From the NCBI RefSeq assembly GCF_002165575.1, contig NZ_MXQF01000003.1, positions 183,156 to 247,155 of the forward strand: a DNA stretch of 64,000 bases. The letters are read 5' to 3'. Shown here one piece after another: positions 7,857 through 16,998 of this stretch. The translations under genes were made by a program, and so were the position numbers. The notes beneath the pieces are model-generated. The model was not told the origin of the DNA and made no database searches. It saw only the letters and a program-made list of their open reading frames with translations. The stretch is from Pseudoalteromonas sp. A601 (GTDB lineage Bacteria > Pseudomonadota > Gammaproteobacteria > Enterobacterales > Alteromonadaceae). The stretch's first letter is position 1. Every line of letters begins with the position of its first letter.

Positions 7857-9035
7857 TTATAGTTTTTCAGTGGCTGCACTATCTAGTGCATCAATTTTTT
7901 TAACATCTTGAACACCAGCAACTTTAACCGCCATCCCCTTTTGCGGATATTCAGGTAGAGTCATTACCAGCTGGTCGTCGGCCTCCAAACCATCGCTAAT
8001 ATAAAAATACTCACCCTCTTCACGAATCACTTTTACTTTGCGTGGTTCTAGTTGTTGTTCTGCATTTACAATCCATACCGTTTGATTGTTCACCAACTCT
8101 TGCGGCAAACGATAAATATTTTCCAGCATTGCACCGGCAAAATTTACTTGTACATATGTACCATATTTAATTGCATGTTGTTTATTTACTAAGCCATATG
8201 GGTCATCAATACGAACAACTAAACTACTCATGCGAGTCGCGTTATCTACTACACCTAAATCACGGTCAATCTTCGCTTCACGGCTAAAGCCATGCAAACC
8301 AGTTTTCATTACCGTCGCTTTTATACCTTTAACACGCTCAGGTAAAAACACACTATCAAAGCCCGCAATTGGAATAATAACTTCAGCTGTTTCAATATTG
8401 TTTAATTCAGCCACTTGTGTGCCCATATTAATATATTGGCCAACACCAATTTCACGGCTCACAACAAGTGCATCATAAGGAGCTGTAACTTCACAGTTAT
8501 CTAAATCGCGTTGCGCACGTTTTAATCGAGCTTGAGCAGATTTAACGGATGCCTTAGCACTGAGTACTTGTGGTTTACGTAAAAATAGCGCGGTACGCTC
8601 CTTATCAGGAAAACGCTTCGCTTCATCTTCGGCTACTTGTGCTTGCGCTTGTTCTTCAATTAATTGTGCTTGAGCTTGGGCAAGCTCTGCTTGGGCTTGT
8701 AATAAAGCAGCTTCGTAATTATCTTTTTCTATTGTAAATAAGATTTCACCACGAGCCACTATGCCACCAGCAACAAAGTTCGGATGCCAACTTACTACCT
8801 CACCCGAGACTTGCGCTGATAAGCGAGTGCTCTCAAGCGGTTTAACTTCACCATAACTGTTAATCACAACTTGATGATTATTCGCAGCAACCGGTTCTAC
8901 TTTAACAACCGGTCGTGTATCTACAACGTCTTGTTTTTCTGGTTCTTGTGCAATTGCATTTATTCCTGCAAAGCCAGCAATACCGACGCTTAACACAACA
9001 AACGGCAACACCCACTTCAATAGAGTTGTTCGCAT
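7857..9035 (-). CDS. RND periplasmic adaptor (membrane fusion protein)
   Basis: This links the RND permease to an outer-membrane channel. It has an N-terminal hydrophobic segment (residues 7-28) and then the barrel-sandwich start (VVKVEPVAAN, LSAQVSGEVVSWHPNFVAGG). A long Ala/Gln-rich coiled-coil hairpin follows at about 110-180, and the lipoyl half returns as DLDNCEVTAPYDALVVSREIGVGQYI. There is no lipobox Cys near the start, so it is held by an uncleaved or cleaved signal segment rather than by lipid. It is first gene of the operon with the permease downstream. The promoter should lie in 9036-9185, where I saw no regulator site. Confidence 0.9.
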   Translation of the reverse strand: MRTTLLKWVLPFVVLSVGIAGFAGINAIAQEPEKQDVVDTRPVVKVEPVAANNHQVVINSYGEVKPLESTRLSAQVSGEVVSWHPNFVAGGIVARGEILFTIEKDNYEAALLQAQAELAQAQAQLIEEQAQAQVAEDEAKRFPDKERTALFLRKPQVLSAKASVKSAQARLKRAQRDLDNCEVTAPYDALVVSREIGVGQYINMGTQVAELNNIETAEVIIPIAGFDSVFLPERVKGIKATVMKTGLHGFSREAKIDRDLGVVDNATRMSSLVVRIDDPYGLVNKQHAIKYGTYVQVNFAGAMLENIYRLPQELVNNQTVWIVNAEQQLEPRKVKVIREEGEYFYISDGLEADDQLVMTLPEYPQKGMAVKVAGVQDVKKIDALDSAATEKL

Positions 9036-9185
9036 TATTAATACCCCTTAATTTTTTACTGGAGCCATAATAACAGAGCTGAATGAAACATTAACATGAC
9101 ATTTGTAAGCAACTGTTACAAAAATACATACACAGCTTAGTAACCCACGCGATTACAATTCAAGAAAGTAAAAAATGAGATTAAA

Positions 9186-9812
9186 TCAAAGGAAAATAGT
9201 GCCTTGCATATAACGTACAGCGTGCCCTGTTAGGGTCACGATATGTTCACCTACATCACATTGCATATGGCCACCGCGGCTTGATGCCTGATAAGCACTT
9301 AAAGAGGTTTTATTTAATTGCTGCGCCCAGTATGGCGCAAGACCTGTATGAATGGAGCCTGTTACAAAATCTTCATCGCCACCACTGGCAGGCCAAAAAT
9401 AACGAGAGATAAAATCATATTTTACGCTGGGAGCCGTTGCAACAACGTCCAGTGGGAATAAGGTTTTAAGTAATGCTGAATCAGTTTTTAGATCAAAAAC
9501 ATCTTGCTCATTTTCATAAATGGCAAAGTAAGCTTGCCTATTCTTCAACACCTCAACTGGTTGTATAGACAAGCCTTGTAACAACTCTGCTGGTTTATTA
9601 TCTACCTCAGTAGGTGCTTGCTTTGGAAAGGTCATAGCAAAACTACCATCAGCTTGACGACAGGTAAATGCGGTTTCAGAGACATTATTTTCAGCGCCAA
9701 TTTTGAGCATTAGCTCATCACTTAGCCACGCTTCTAAATCAATAACAGCAGCGTAATTGCCTTTAAATAACTCACTGGTAAATGCATCTATTTGATGAAT
9801 AGTTAATTGCAT
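9186..9812 (-). CDS. PhzF-family isomerase-like protein with internal deletion
   Basis: PhzF-family proteins are about 260-300 residues, fold as two similar halves and use a Glu, a His in CGHATLA and a late Asp. This 208-residue version keeps the N-terminal block (QIDAFTSELFKGNYAAV, NNVSETAF) with the Glu and the late ASGGDEDFVTGS with the Asp. It runs directly from ETAFTCRQADGS to FAMTFPKQAP. The RWFTP...CGHATLA section of about 40-45 residues is absent without a frameshift. ATG at 9812 is preferred over 9860 because it matches the family start. It is probably catalytically dead, or a remnant. No partner genes. Confidence 0.75.
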   Translation of the reverse strand: MQLTIHQIDAFTSELFKGNYAAVIDLEAWLSDELMLKIGAENNVSETAFTCRQADGSFAMTFPKQAPTEVDNKPAELLQGLSIQPVEVLKNRQAYFAIYENEQDVFDLKTDSALLKTLFPLDVVATAPSVKYDFISRYFWPASGGDEDFVTGSIHTGLAPYWAQQLNKTSLSAYQASSRGGHMQCDVGEHIVTLTGHAVRYMQGTIFL

Positions 9813-9900
9813 TAAAAAGCTCACGGTATGGAAACATATTTCTAATAAACTGCCATACACTGAGCTAATTGAACATCAAAATTATTTCATTTTTGCTGGA

Positions 9901-10515
9901 CTAAGCCGCGACTGGACGCATTTTATAGTATTGAATGCAGCCAAGTTGGGCAGCATTAGTAAGTAAGATCATCACGAAAGTCAAAATATGCGAAGTACTC
10001 GGCGCAGCCATTGCAAACTCAGCAAACAAACCGCATAAACCAGCAATGAACTGCAAGCTGAAATAGCGGGCACTTAGGTTACTAATATCACCACTGCGCA
10101 GGGTTTTGTACGTTTGCGGCATAACGCGCACCGAGCTCATGATTAAGCCAACAAATGTTAGCCAGGTCAGCACCTGAGCTGTTTCAAGCTGCGGGTTTAA
10201 TAATAATAAAAATGGCAAAAGAGAAAAACCAAGCATAGCAGTCAATTGAATTCGTTCTCTTTTTTTTGCATTGTAGCGAGCAAAGTAATATAAAATTAAG
10301 CCGCTTAAACTGCCTGTCACCACAAATGGCAACACCATGTAAAAACGTTCAAAATATAAATTATAGGTTATAAAATAAACGCTTTGCGCTACACCAAAGC
10401 TCATCATCAATAATGACAGTCCCGATACACTGCGATTTTTACGGATTTTATTTAGAAGCGGTAAGAAGCTAAACACTAAAATAAAAGATGATAAAATAGG
10501 CAAATAATGCGCCAA
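9901..10515 (-). CDS. PQ-loop repeat membrane protein (SWEET/semiSWEET-like)
   Basis: A polytopic 204-residue protein with six or seven hydrophobic segments. It has two internally related halves, each starting with a PQ-loop-like helix: FSFLPLLNKIRKNRSVSGLS near residue 15 and VRVMPQTYKTLRSGDISNLS near residue 130. The second holds the canonical Pro-Gln pair. PQ-loop proteins include small sugar, amino-acid and cystine transporters; the substrate here cannot be read. It is not clearly in an operon: 88 bases separate it from the PhzF-like gene downstream. Confidence 0.75.
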   Translation of the reverse strand: MAHYLPILSSFILVFSFLPLLNKIRKNRSVSGLSLLMMSFGVAQSVYFITYNLYFERFYMVLPFVVTGSLSGLILYYFARYNAKKRERIQLTAMLGFSLLPFLLLLNPQLETAQVLTWLTFVGLIMSSVRVMPQTYKTLRSGDISNLSARYFSLQFIAGLCGLFAEFAMAAPSTSHILTFVMILLTNAAQLGCIQYYKMRPVAA

Positions 10516-10671
10516 AGCAAACCTCGCTAGTTACATAATGGTTAATAAGTTACTATTATATAAATCAAGCAAAAACACGATGTAAACAACTGTTTTAACT
10601 GAATTTATTTTAGGCGCGGCATTGTATAGGGCTGAAATTAACAAGCAACCTTTGGTTAAAATTAAAACAAC

Positions 10672-10833
10672 TTAAAACTGGCAACTTAGCCTTACAGTTG
10701 CCACAAGTTTACAATTGAGGTTGCTGGAAAATAATTTCAAGAGGTTAAAATGCTCGGTATAAATAGTTTTCCACTGAGCCTGCACATTACACGCGACTAA
10801 TAAACAAGTTGTAAGAAGTGTGTTTTTCATCAT
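10672..10833 (-). CDS. 53-residue predicted lipoprotein or gene remnant
   Basis: This reading frame starts at ATG 10833 with GGGATC upstream, or at the next ATG. The N terminus MMKNTLLTTCLLVAC has a basic start, a hydrophobic core and a lipobox-like LVAC. The following QWKTIYTEHFN resembles the first residues after the signal peptide of larger periplasmic proteins, and the frame stops soon afterwards. It may be a small exported peptide or the surviving 5' end of a lost gene. The remaining parts of the 10516-10910 gap showed nothing else. Confidence 0.35.
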   Translation of the reverse strand: MMKNTLLTTCLLVACNVQAQWKTIYTEHFNLLKLFSSNLNCKLVATVRLSCQF

Positions 10834-10910
10834 GATCCCTGATAGTTTTATTTTTAACTATTATGGCCATAACGTGTAATAAAAGAGAGCATAAAATGTA
10901 AGAAAGCGTG

Positions 10911-11153
10911 TTAATCAATCTCTAGTGGCTGAACTAAACTCACTAACATACTGATAATAAACACAGATACAACAAACACCAATACGGTACGTAATGCGCC
11001 AAGGCCTGCGCTGTACATGGCCAATGTAATCAAGCTCCCCACTACAAGCACACCACAGCGCGCACAAATCAGCGATGGTTTTTTATGACAACGAATATGG
11101 CACATTAAAACCAAAATACAGCAAAAAGCGATTAAACAGAGCGTTGAAACCAT
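10911..11153 (-). CDS. small membrane protein with His/Cys-rich loop
   Basis: Eighty residues with two or three hydrophobic stretches. Between the first two lies a compact loop with CHIRCHKKPSLICARCG: four Cys and two His in 17 residues, a possible metal or redox site. ATG at 11153 is preferred because GGAGG sits five bases upstream; the frame extends to a GTG at 11165 that overlaps this ribosome binding site. No family recognised. It is separate from its neighbours, 94 bases upstream of the YdbT-like gene on the same strand. Confidence 0.55.
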   Translation of the reverse strand: MVSTLCLIAFCCILVLMCHIRCHKKPSLICARCGVLVVGSLITLAMYSAGLGALRTVLVFVVSVFIISMLVSLVQPLEID

Positions 11154-11247
11154 CATAACCTCCACAACAAATGAGTTACCGAGGGTGTTAGTATAATGGG
11201 TATTTAAAATAGATCAATGCAATTGATAATTATTTGCAATTGGGTTT

Positions 11248-12780
11248 TTACATCCAATTTCGCTGTTCTAACTCTGCTTGAAGCAAAGTAAAGTCTATAA
11301 TTTCATCTGCCAACGTTGCTTTTAGATAAGGCAAGCTAACATTGCCCGAAGCCAGTTGTATAGACAAGCTTTTCAAGCCTACTCTTCGCATAAAATACGT
11401 GCTAACTCCACGCGTACTCTGAGCTTTGTACAGCTCAAACACTCGATACTGTACACCCAGCATCCCACTTCTAAAAATACCGTAGTAGCGCCCTTGATAA
11501 TGATAAAAGTAATAGCCATAGCGCTTATACGATAAATACACTAAGCAGCTCAACATCACAAAAATACAGATACTATATAAAGCGTGGCTAGCAACTACAT
11601 AATAATTAAATAGGCCAAACAAGAGGCTTGGTAACAATGAGTAAAACAGGAAGTTTTTAAGCAGTAGAGCTTGCTCAACGCCTTTAAATTTCACTGCTTT
11701 AAAATCAAAGTTCGCTTCACTTAACCAAGGGTAAACGCGCTGGAGTGTTTGATTAACTTGCTCATGCTTTAATACCGGCATAACCAAACTTTGCTTACTC
11801 TTTGCTCCCGTAACATAACCACTCGTCGCTTGGAAACACTGTATTGTGTAACGCTGTAGCAAACGCGCAATCAGATTTTTTTTAATTACAATTGATTGCA
11901 CTTTATCAAGGCTCACCGACAATTGATGACGTTCTAGCAAGCCAGAGATACGCTTGAACTTGCCGGCCTGAAAATATAACTCATAGTTATAGAACCGAAT
12001 TAGCGACATTATAACCGACAGCAAAACCGCTAGCATGACCAGCATAAGCAATATTGAAAATACTGCCAATGCAGCTGCATTAATCAGCAAACCCACTTCT
12101 TGCTCATAAAAAGCTTCCAAGCGGTTAATCACTGCCTGTTCAAAAAAATCAAACAACACATTCATAAATGGCGCTAAAGCGGCCAGTGCAAGTATTGCCA
12201 TATTAGACATTAAACCAAATTTAGCGACTTCTTTATTGGTCAATTTTAAACTGTATAGGGTTTCTGCAACTTGTTCACTGTCAGTCGTTTGTTGGTCTTC
12301 AACTACTTGCTGCAATTCTTTATAAGTGAGCACCTGCTCTCGCACATCTTCAGCATATGCTTGAGTAACCCCTGGAAGCACAGCCTCTTGCGCTACGCTG
12401 CCAGCTGCATCAAAAATACAATTAACTAACCCCAGCGGTTTAAAATAAAATGGCTCTGCCACATTCACGTTTTGTACTCGCAAAAAGCTAAGCGTTAGGC
12501 GCTCTTTTTTGAACACCCCTTTATTGAGTAAAATATCGTGATCATCGGTGATACAAAATCTAAAATTCACGTAATAGGCAAACGAATATAACAAAAGCCC
12601 CACAACAGCAATCGACGCACCGATTTTGCCCCAAAACAACTTATCTTGAACTTGAGTGACAAATACAACAGCAATAGGTAATAAATTAAAAATACCGTCT
12701 TTAATAAATCGATAAGCAAAATGTATTACAAAGTACAGCAACGCCCACGGCGATACTCGTTGCCAGTGTTGCTTATTCAT
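11248..12780 (-). CDS. YdbT-like bacterial PH-domain membrane protein
   Basis: A 510-residue membrane protein with three bacterial PH-like (bPH2) domains, each following a pair of transmembrane helices. Domain starts are visible as YYVNFRFCITDDHDILLNKGVFKKERLTLSFLRVQNV near residue 70, FYNYELYFQAGKFKRISGLLERHQLSVSLDKVQSI near 265, and YGYYFYHYQGRYYGIFRSGMLG near 420. The short paralogue precedes it with an 8-base overlap, as in the ydbS-ydbT pairs of many bacteria. The pair is proposed to act at the membrane in stress or secretion; the molecular role is not established. Confidence 0.82.
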   Translation of the reverse strand: MNKQHWQRVSPWALLYFVIHFAYRFIKDGIFNLLPIAVVFVTQVQDKLFWGKIGASIAVVGLLLYSFAYYVNFRFCITDDHDILLNKGVFKKERLTLSFLRVQNVNVAEPFYFKPLGLVNCIFDAAGSVAQEAVLPGVTQAYAEDVREQVLTYKELQQVVEDQQTTDSEQVAETLYSLKLTNKEVAKFGLMSNMAILALAALAPFMNVLFDFFEQAVINRLEAFYEQEVGLLINAAALAVFSILLMLVMLAVLLSVIMSLIRFYNYELYFQAGKFKRISGLLERHQLSVSLDKVQSIVIKKNLIARLLQRYTIQCFQATSGYVTGAKSKQSLVMPVLKHEQVNQTLQRVYPWLSEANFDFKAVKFKGVEQALLLKNFLFYSLLPSLLFGLFNYYVVASHALYSICIFVMLSCLVYLSYKRYGYYFYHYQGRYYGIFRSGMLGVQYRVFELYKAQSTRGVSTYFMRRVGLKSLSIQLASGNVSLPYLKATLADEIIDFTLLQAELEQRNWM

Positions 12781-13333
12781 TTGTTAATTCTGCGCTAACT
12801 GATTGGTTGTTTTGTAATTGTTCAGGCGCTTGTTTATGCTGAATGTAATCTTGTATAAATTGACGGATATCTTTACAGTCGGTGTGACTCAAGCCACTAA
12901 TGTTTAAGTCAGCACTCATGCCACCCGCACTGTATAAGCGCAAGCTTGCTAAGCCTAACTTTCGCTCAAGTGGGCCTCGATGTATTTCGGTATGCTGTAT
13001 TCGTGAAAGCGGCAAAATGGTTACTTGCTGCCAAATAACGCCTTTTTGATAGGCGATATCGTGGTTACGAACTGCAACACCTTTCAAACGCACGCTAATT
13101 ATATTAAAAATTAACGACAAAACTAAAATGACTGGCAAGCCAATCATTAATGGGGTTTGTGCCACACTTGCAAAGTTTTGATTGAAAAAGCACGCCGCGG
13201 CTAACACAGCCATCAAAGGGACGTAAAATAATAACCAACTCAATTGTGCATGCAATAATGCGTTATTTGCGAGGGGCTTAAATTCGATAGACTGGTGTTG
13301 CGGTAAACAGTCAAGTTGATGGTTTTCAAACAC
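12773..13333 (-). CDS. YdbS-like bacterial PH-domain membrane protein
   Basis: This 186-residue partner of the YdbT-like protein has two transmembrane helices (about residues 32-75) and then one bPH2 domain: VAVRNHDIAYQKGVIWQQVTILPLSRIQHTEI, followed by LASLRLYSAGG. I chose the GTG at 13333 because AAGGAAAA precedes it at good distance. Longer starts up to 13357 would lie inside the terminator hairpin of the preceding gene. Its 3' end overlaps ydbT by 8 bases, so translation is probably coupled. Confidence 0.82.
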   Translation of the reverse strand: MFENHQLDCLPQHQSIEFKPLANNALLHAQLSWLLFYVPLMAVLAAACFFNQNFASVAQTPLMIGLPVILVLSLIFNIISVRLKGVAVRNHDIAYQKGVIWQQVTILPLSRIQHTEIHRGPLERKLGLASLRLYSAGGMSADLNISGLSHTDCKDIRQFIQDYIQHKQAPEQLQNNQSVSAELTNE

Positions 13334-13349
13334 GTTACATTTTCCTTCA

Positions 13350-13381
13350 AAAGCCAACTTATCAGTGTAAGTTGGCTTAAG
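13350..13381 (-). terminator. terminator of yeaD
   Basis: AAGCCAACTTA and TAAGTTGGCTT form 11-base arms at 13351-13379 just past the yeaD stop. On the minus strand the stem ends in TTTTGAA. It separates yeaD from ydbS. Confidence 0.7.
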
Positions 13382-13386
13382 TTAGC

Positions 13387-14238
13387 TTAAACCCAGCTAA
13401 TTGTCGTGGCGAGTGTATGGCTTTGCCCGGGCTCAACAACAGCACTGTCATCCATCACATTAGCTGCCTCTAAACACAGCATAGTATGATATTCATCGTC
13501 GGCAAAATTAGATAAACGTTTTGATTTATCTATCCACGGATTCCACAGAACGCACGAACTTGAGTTTTCACGGCCAACTTCAATAATACCATCTGGTGTA
13601 ATAATGCGCTGTGTATCGGCAGCTTGGGTATAAACCATATCCGTTTCGCGGGCAAAACCAATGAGTTCATTTTGATCAAATGGGCCTTCACCAAACTCAA
13701 TAAATTTAGAACCTTGTAGGCCATCTACTCTTGTATCTTCAATAGCTGGTGTTGGAAAATAAGTATGAAGTGCCTGACTAAAGGTAATTGTTTGATCGCT
13801 TAAGTTGGTTGTTGTTAAGCGAACTTCAAGTTTTGTAGTTAATACAAACTCTACTTTAAGAGATGATTTGTGCGGCCAATATGTCTCATCTACCTGAGTC
13901 ATTGGTAACGTTAAACTAACGCGGATCTCTTTATCTTGTTCCGATACCTCATCTGCACGCCATAAACTGGTACGCGCAACACCATGGATAGGCCAATCTG
14001 GATTTGGGTTTACCCCAAACCAAGGCCAACAAATTGGTATACCGCCACGAATACTCTTACCTTTTTGGTAATCTTCTTCGCTTGAAACCCAAATCAGCGG
14101 CTTTTTACCACTCGGAGTGAACTCTGTTAATTGCGCACCCTCCAGAAAAATTTTCGCGCTGCAAAAATCGCTTGCGATATTAATATATTCTAATCCAGAG
14201 TCCGATTGTTCAATGCTTACAGATGGAGATAACTTCAT
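13387..14238 (-). CDS. yeaD: D-hexose-6-phosphate mutarotase (YeaD family)
   Basis: Interconverts alpha and beta anomers of glucose-6-phosphate and related sugars in the cytosol. The 283 residues match the family. Visible family blocks are GAQLTEFTPSGKKPLIWVS (about 34-52), GGIPICWPWFGVN, HGVART with a conserved His, SQALHTYF, and VLWNPWIDKS near the C terminus. The start at 14238 has GGGACG seven bases upstream; the frame runs open to 14292 but the extension is not family-like. It is monocistronic, ending at a hairpin. Confidence 0.88.
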   Translation of the reverse strand: MKLSPSVSIEQSDSGLEYINIASDFCSAKIFLEGAQLTEFTPSGKKPLIWVSSEEDYQKGKSIRGGIPICWPWFGVNPNPDWPIHGVARTSLWRADEVSEQDKEIRVSLTLPMTQVDETYWPHKSSLKVEFVLTTKLEVRLTTTNLSDQTITFSQALHTYFPTPAIEDTRVDGLQGSKFIEFGEGPFDQNELIGFARETDMVYTQAADTQRIITPDGIIEVGRENSSSCVLWNPWIDKSKRLSNFADDEYHTMLCLEAANVMDDSAVVEPGQSHTLATTISWV

Positions 14239-14291
14239 AATACGTCCCATAATAATGAAAAGCCTGCAATACCTTACCCAATACTTCCCCA

Positions 14292-14307
14292 ATTAGTAAA
14301 TACTAAT
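14292..14307. promoter_or_regulatory. AT-rich palindrome upstream of yeaD
   Basis: ATTAGTA and TACTAAT flank AA in a perfect dyad about 54 bases before the yeaD start and 270 bases before the divergent marR. It may be an operator; no factor can be named. The rest of the 14293-14574 gap shows no gene. Confidence 0.35.
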
Positions 14308-14574
14308 TAATGCTTTTTGCCACAAAGTTATAATTTCTCACTTAGTCATGCTCAACATATAACTTAGCTGATAAAAACAGTTAATAAAATAAGTAACAAA
14401 TGAGCTGAATTTAATTTCAATTCAAATAAAGTTGCTATCAGTAACGACTAACTGTAAAGCCAATAATACAGCGTTAATCCACCTCAACTATTTGAACTCT
14501 ATTTATTTGATGTGTAATATTTATCGATTACGATCGTTCCTTGTTCGCAACCGCCCCTATCAAGAGATAAAATA

Positions 14575-15063
14575 ATGCAAAAATATGACGAGCTGTTGGT
14601 TTCATTACGCAAAGTAATTCGTGCGATTGATCTGCACTCTAAACAGTTAAATAAAACCTCAGGGTTGACTGGGCCACAGCTGTTAATAATGACCGAGGTA
14701 GCACAAACAGACGGCATTACTGCCAGTCGTATCGCACAAAATGTGAATTTAAGCCCGGCTACTGTAACCAATATTCTGGATCGATTAGAAAACCGCAACT
14801 TAGTTACTCGAGTACGCAGCCAACTAGACAAGCGTCGTGTGAGTATTTACCTCACTCAAAGTGGTAAAGATATTCTTGCCGATGCCCCTCAACCTCTGCA
14901 AGAACACTTTATAGAACAGTTTTCTTCACTTGAACAATGGGAGCAGAGCCAGTTACTATCATCAATGCAACGTATTGCGACTATGATGGATGCGCAAAGT
15001 ATTGATGCCGCCCCGCTGCTTGAAGTTGGCCTGATCACCCGAGCCGCAGATAGTAAACTTTAG
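14575..15063 (+). CDS. MarR-family transcriptional regulator
   Basis: A 162-residue winged-helix dimer-forming regulator. The MarR core is visible as LTGPQLLIMTEVAQTDGITASRIAQNVNLSPATVTNILDRLENRNLVTRV (about residues 31-80), with the wing QLDKRRVSIYLTQSGKDIL. AAGAGAT lies seven bases before the ATG. It diverges from yeaD and precedes a porin gene by 128 bases, which may be a target. The ligand cannot be inferred. MarR proteins of this size regulate aromatics, osmolyte or stress genes in related bacteria. Confidence 0.88.
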   Translation: MQKYDELLVSLRKVIRAIDLHSKQLNKTSGLTGPQLLIMTEVAQTDGITASRIAQNVNLSPATVTNILDRLENRNLVTRVRSQLDKRRVSIYLTQSGKDILADAPQPLQEHFIEQFSSLEQWEQSQLLSSMQRIATMMDAQSIDAAPLLEVGLITRAADSKL

Positions 15064-15191
15064 TAGTAAAAATACTGTCATAATAATGAAAATAAACAGT
15101 ATCTTACCTTAGCGTAATATGTTCAATTACTTGGGTAATAAGTATAAATAGTCTATTCTATGCATACTCAATCTCAAAATAGCGACTTATC

Positions 15192-16532
15192 ATGCTTAAA
15201 CTATCACAGTTAGCCCTCGCGACACTGCTAGGGGCCACCACTAGCCAAGCAAATGCATCAGATATTGATGATATGCAGACCCAATTAAAACAACTACAAC
15301 AGCAAATGCAACAGCTTCAACAAAAACTTGATGCAGCTGAGCAAAAAGCAACCCAGCAACAGCAAGAAATTGACCAGCAAATTGCAAAGCAGCAAAAAGC
15401 GGCCGAGCAACAAACTGCGGCGGTTGAAAGCAAAAAAGAACCGCAAGGCATAAAAATTGGTGGTGCAGTACGTACCAATTACAGCCATACCTCTTATGAT
15501 GAAGACAGCCAAGATCGTGGCGGCGATTACGATTTCGATATTTTTAGACTGAATTTTTCTGGTGATGTTGGCGACGTCATGCTCAATGCTGAAATTCGTT
15601 TTTTTGACTACATGACAGCGGTTAAATATGCTTATGCAGCTTATGACTTTGCCGATGATTGGCAGGTGCAAGCAGGTATCACTAAAGTACCATTTGGTAA
15701 CTGGCCATATAATTCGCACAACTATTTCTTCGGGACCACTTATTACATTGGCCTTGAAGATGATCACGATATGGGTGTGCTCTTCAAGCGTAAAATTGCC
15801 GACAACTGGCAGCTTGATTTAGGCTTTTTTAAAAACGATGAGCAAGGCGGTGTAGACGGTTCTGTAGATAATCGTAGCGATCGTTATTCATACGACGTAG
15901 TTGGTTTTCGCAGTGCTGATGAAGGTGTGTATGGCGATCCTGGTGCTAGAGATGAAAATGGCGACCTGGTTGGTAACCCAATTGGCGAATACAATACGTT
16001 CTCTGGTCGCTATGGCTACCATTTTGAGCATGATGGCGGTAAAACTGAAGTGGGCTTCTCGGCGTTAGCGGGTGGCTTACACGATGGCGTAGATCGTGCG
16101 GGTGATTACAATGCATGGGCACTGCACTTAAACAGCAATATTGGCGCATGGAACCTTCAGCTGCAACATGGCGAGTACGATTATGATATAGATAATGTCA
16201 ATCGTATGGCTGTGGGGGCATACTCATTTTATGACAGCATTGCCGCGCAAGCTACCATGACCAACGCAAATATTGCCTACAGTGTTCCGGTAGAATGGGG
16301 CCCAGTTACTGGACTACAATTTTATAATGACTACGGTATTATTTATGATAAATCAGACAATACCGAGGACACCTGGATGAACGTAACTGGTGTATCTATT
16401 GCTGCTGGCGGCTTATTCACTTACATCGATTACGTATTTGCGAAAAACCAGCCATTTGTAGGTGGTTCCGTTGCCGGTGATAGTGATGAAACCGAACGTC
16501 GTTTCAATATCAACGTGGGTTATTATTTCTAA
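15192..16532 (+). CDS. outer-membrane porin-like protein with N-terminal coiled coil
   Basis: A 446-residue outer-membrane beta-barrel protein. A signal peptide ends at about residue 22 (SQANAS). A Gln-rich coiled coil at 27-75 (heptads of MQTQLKQLQQQMQQLQQKL) probably trimerises in the periplasm. The barrel follows, beginning IGGAVRTNYSH and ending FNINVGYYF with the terminal Phe assembly signal. The order matches phosphate-selective-porin-like proteins, but the substrate is unknown. A terminator follows directly. The nearest regulator is the MarR gene just upstream. Confidence 0.85.
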   Translation: MLKLSQLALATLLGATTSQANASDIDDMQTQLKQLQQQMQQLQQKLDAAEQKATQQQQEIDQQIAKQQKAAEQQTAAVESKKEPQGIKIGGAVRTNYSHTSYDEDSQDRGGDYDFDIFRLNFSGDVGDVMLNAEIRFFDYMTAVKYAYAAYDFADDWQVQAGITKVPFGNWPYNSHNYFFGTTYYIGLEDDHDMGVLFKRKIADNWQLDLGFFKNDEQGGVDGSVDNRSDRYSYDVVGFRSADEGVYGDPGARDENGDLVGNPIGEYNTFSGRYGYHFEHDGGKTEVGFSALAGGLHDGVDRAGDYNAWALHLNSNIGAWNLQLQHGEYDYDIDNVNRMAVGAYSFYDSIAAQATMTNANIAYSVPVEWGPVTGLQFYNDYGIIYDKSDNTEDTWMNVTGVSIAAGGLFTYIDYVFAKNQPFVGGSVAGDSDETERRFNINVGYYF

Positions 16533-16540
16533 ATACTTGT

Positions 16541-16572
16541 ATCACCCAGCTAATCCGCTGGGTGATTTTTTG
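16541..16572 (+). terminator. terminator of the porin gene
   Basis: ATCACCCAGC and GCTGGGTGAT are perfect ten-base arms around a six-base loop, followed by TTTTT. Confidence 0.88.
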
Positions 16573-16581
16573 TATCCATGT

Positions 16582-16995
16582 TTATTTTTTATTACCTTCT
16601 GTAATAAAGCCCATACTACTAATACCAGCTTGCTGCACTTGCTCCATTAAAAACACCACATTTTGATACTCTGTGGTTTTATCGCCCCGAATATGCAAAA
16701 TCGGCTGCGGAGTTTTAGTCGCTTGCTCTGCTAAGCGCGTTATCAATTGCTCTTTTGTAATGGCTTGTTCAGCCCAAAAATAACCACCTTCATTATCTAC
16801 AGACAATACAATGATGTCAGGTTTTGCTTCGGCATTTTCACTTTCCGCGGAGGGCAAATCGACCTGTATTGACTGATTGATCACCGGCACTGTAATAATA
16901 AAAATAATCAATAATACCAACATCACATCCACTAATGGTGTCATGTTGATCTCATTCATAATCTCTTCATCATCATTATCAAAGTTGAATGACAT
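16582..16995 (-). CDS. exbD: ExbD biopolymer transport protein
   Basis: The single-pass partner of ExbB in the proton-driven motor that energises TonB. The 137 residues are full length: a short cytoplasmic start, one helix (MTPLVDVMLVLLIIFIITVPV, residues 18-38) carrying the essential membrane Asp in the PLVDVMLVLL motif, then a periplasmic domain ending near MEQVQQAGISSMGFITE. The gene starts four bases after exbB and is last in the hemO-tonB-exbB-exbD operon. Confidence 0.9.
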   Translation of the reverse strand: MSFNFDNDDEEIMNEINMTPLVDVMLVLLIIFIITVPVINQSIQVDLPSAESENAEAKPDIIVLSVDNEGGYFWAEQAITKEQLITRLAEQATKTPQPILHIRGDKTTEYQNVVFLMEQVQQAGISSMGFITEGNKK

Positions 16996-16998
16996 ACA

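Noticed and set aside
13387..14292. longer yeaD start at 14292
   Set aside because: The extra 18 residues are not family-like, whereas ATG 14238 has a ribosome binding site at proper distance.
15294..15767. 157-residue minus-strand frame inside the porin gene
   Set aside because: Its Leu-rich end is the mirror of the porin's Gln-rich coiled coil; no signal or motif of its own.
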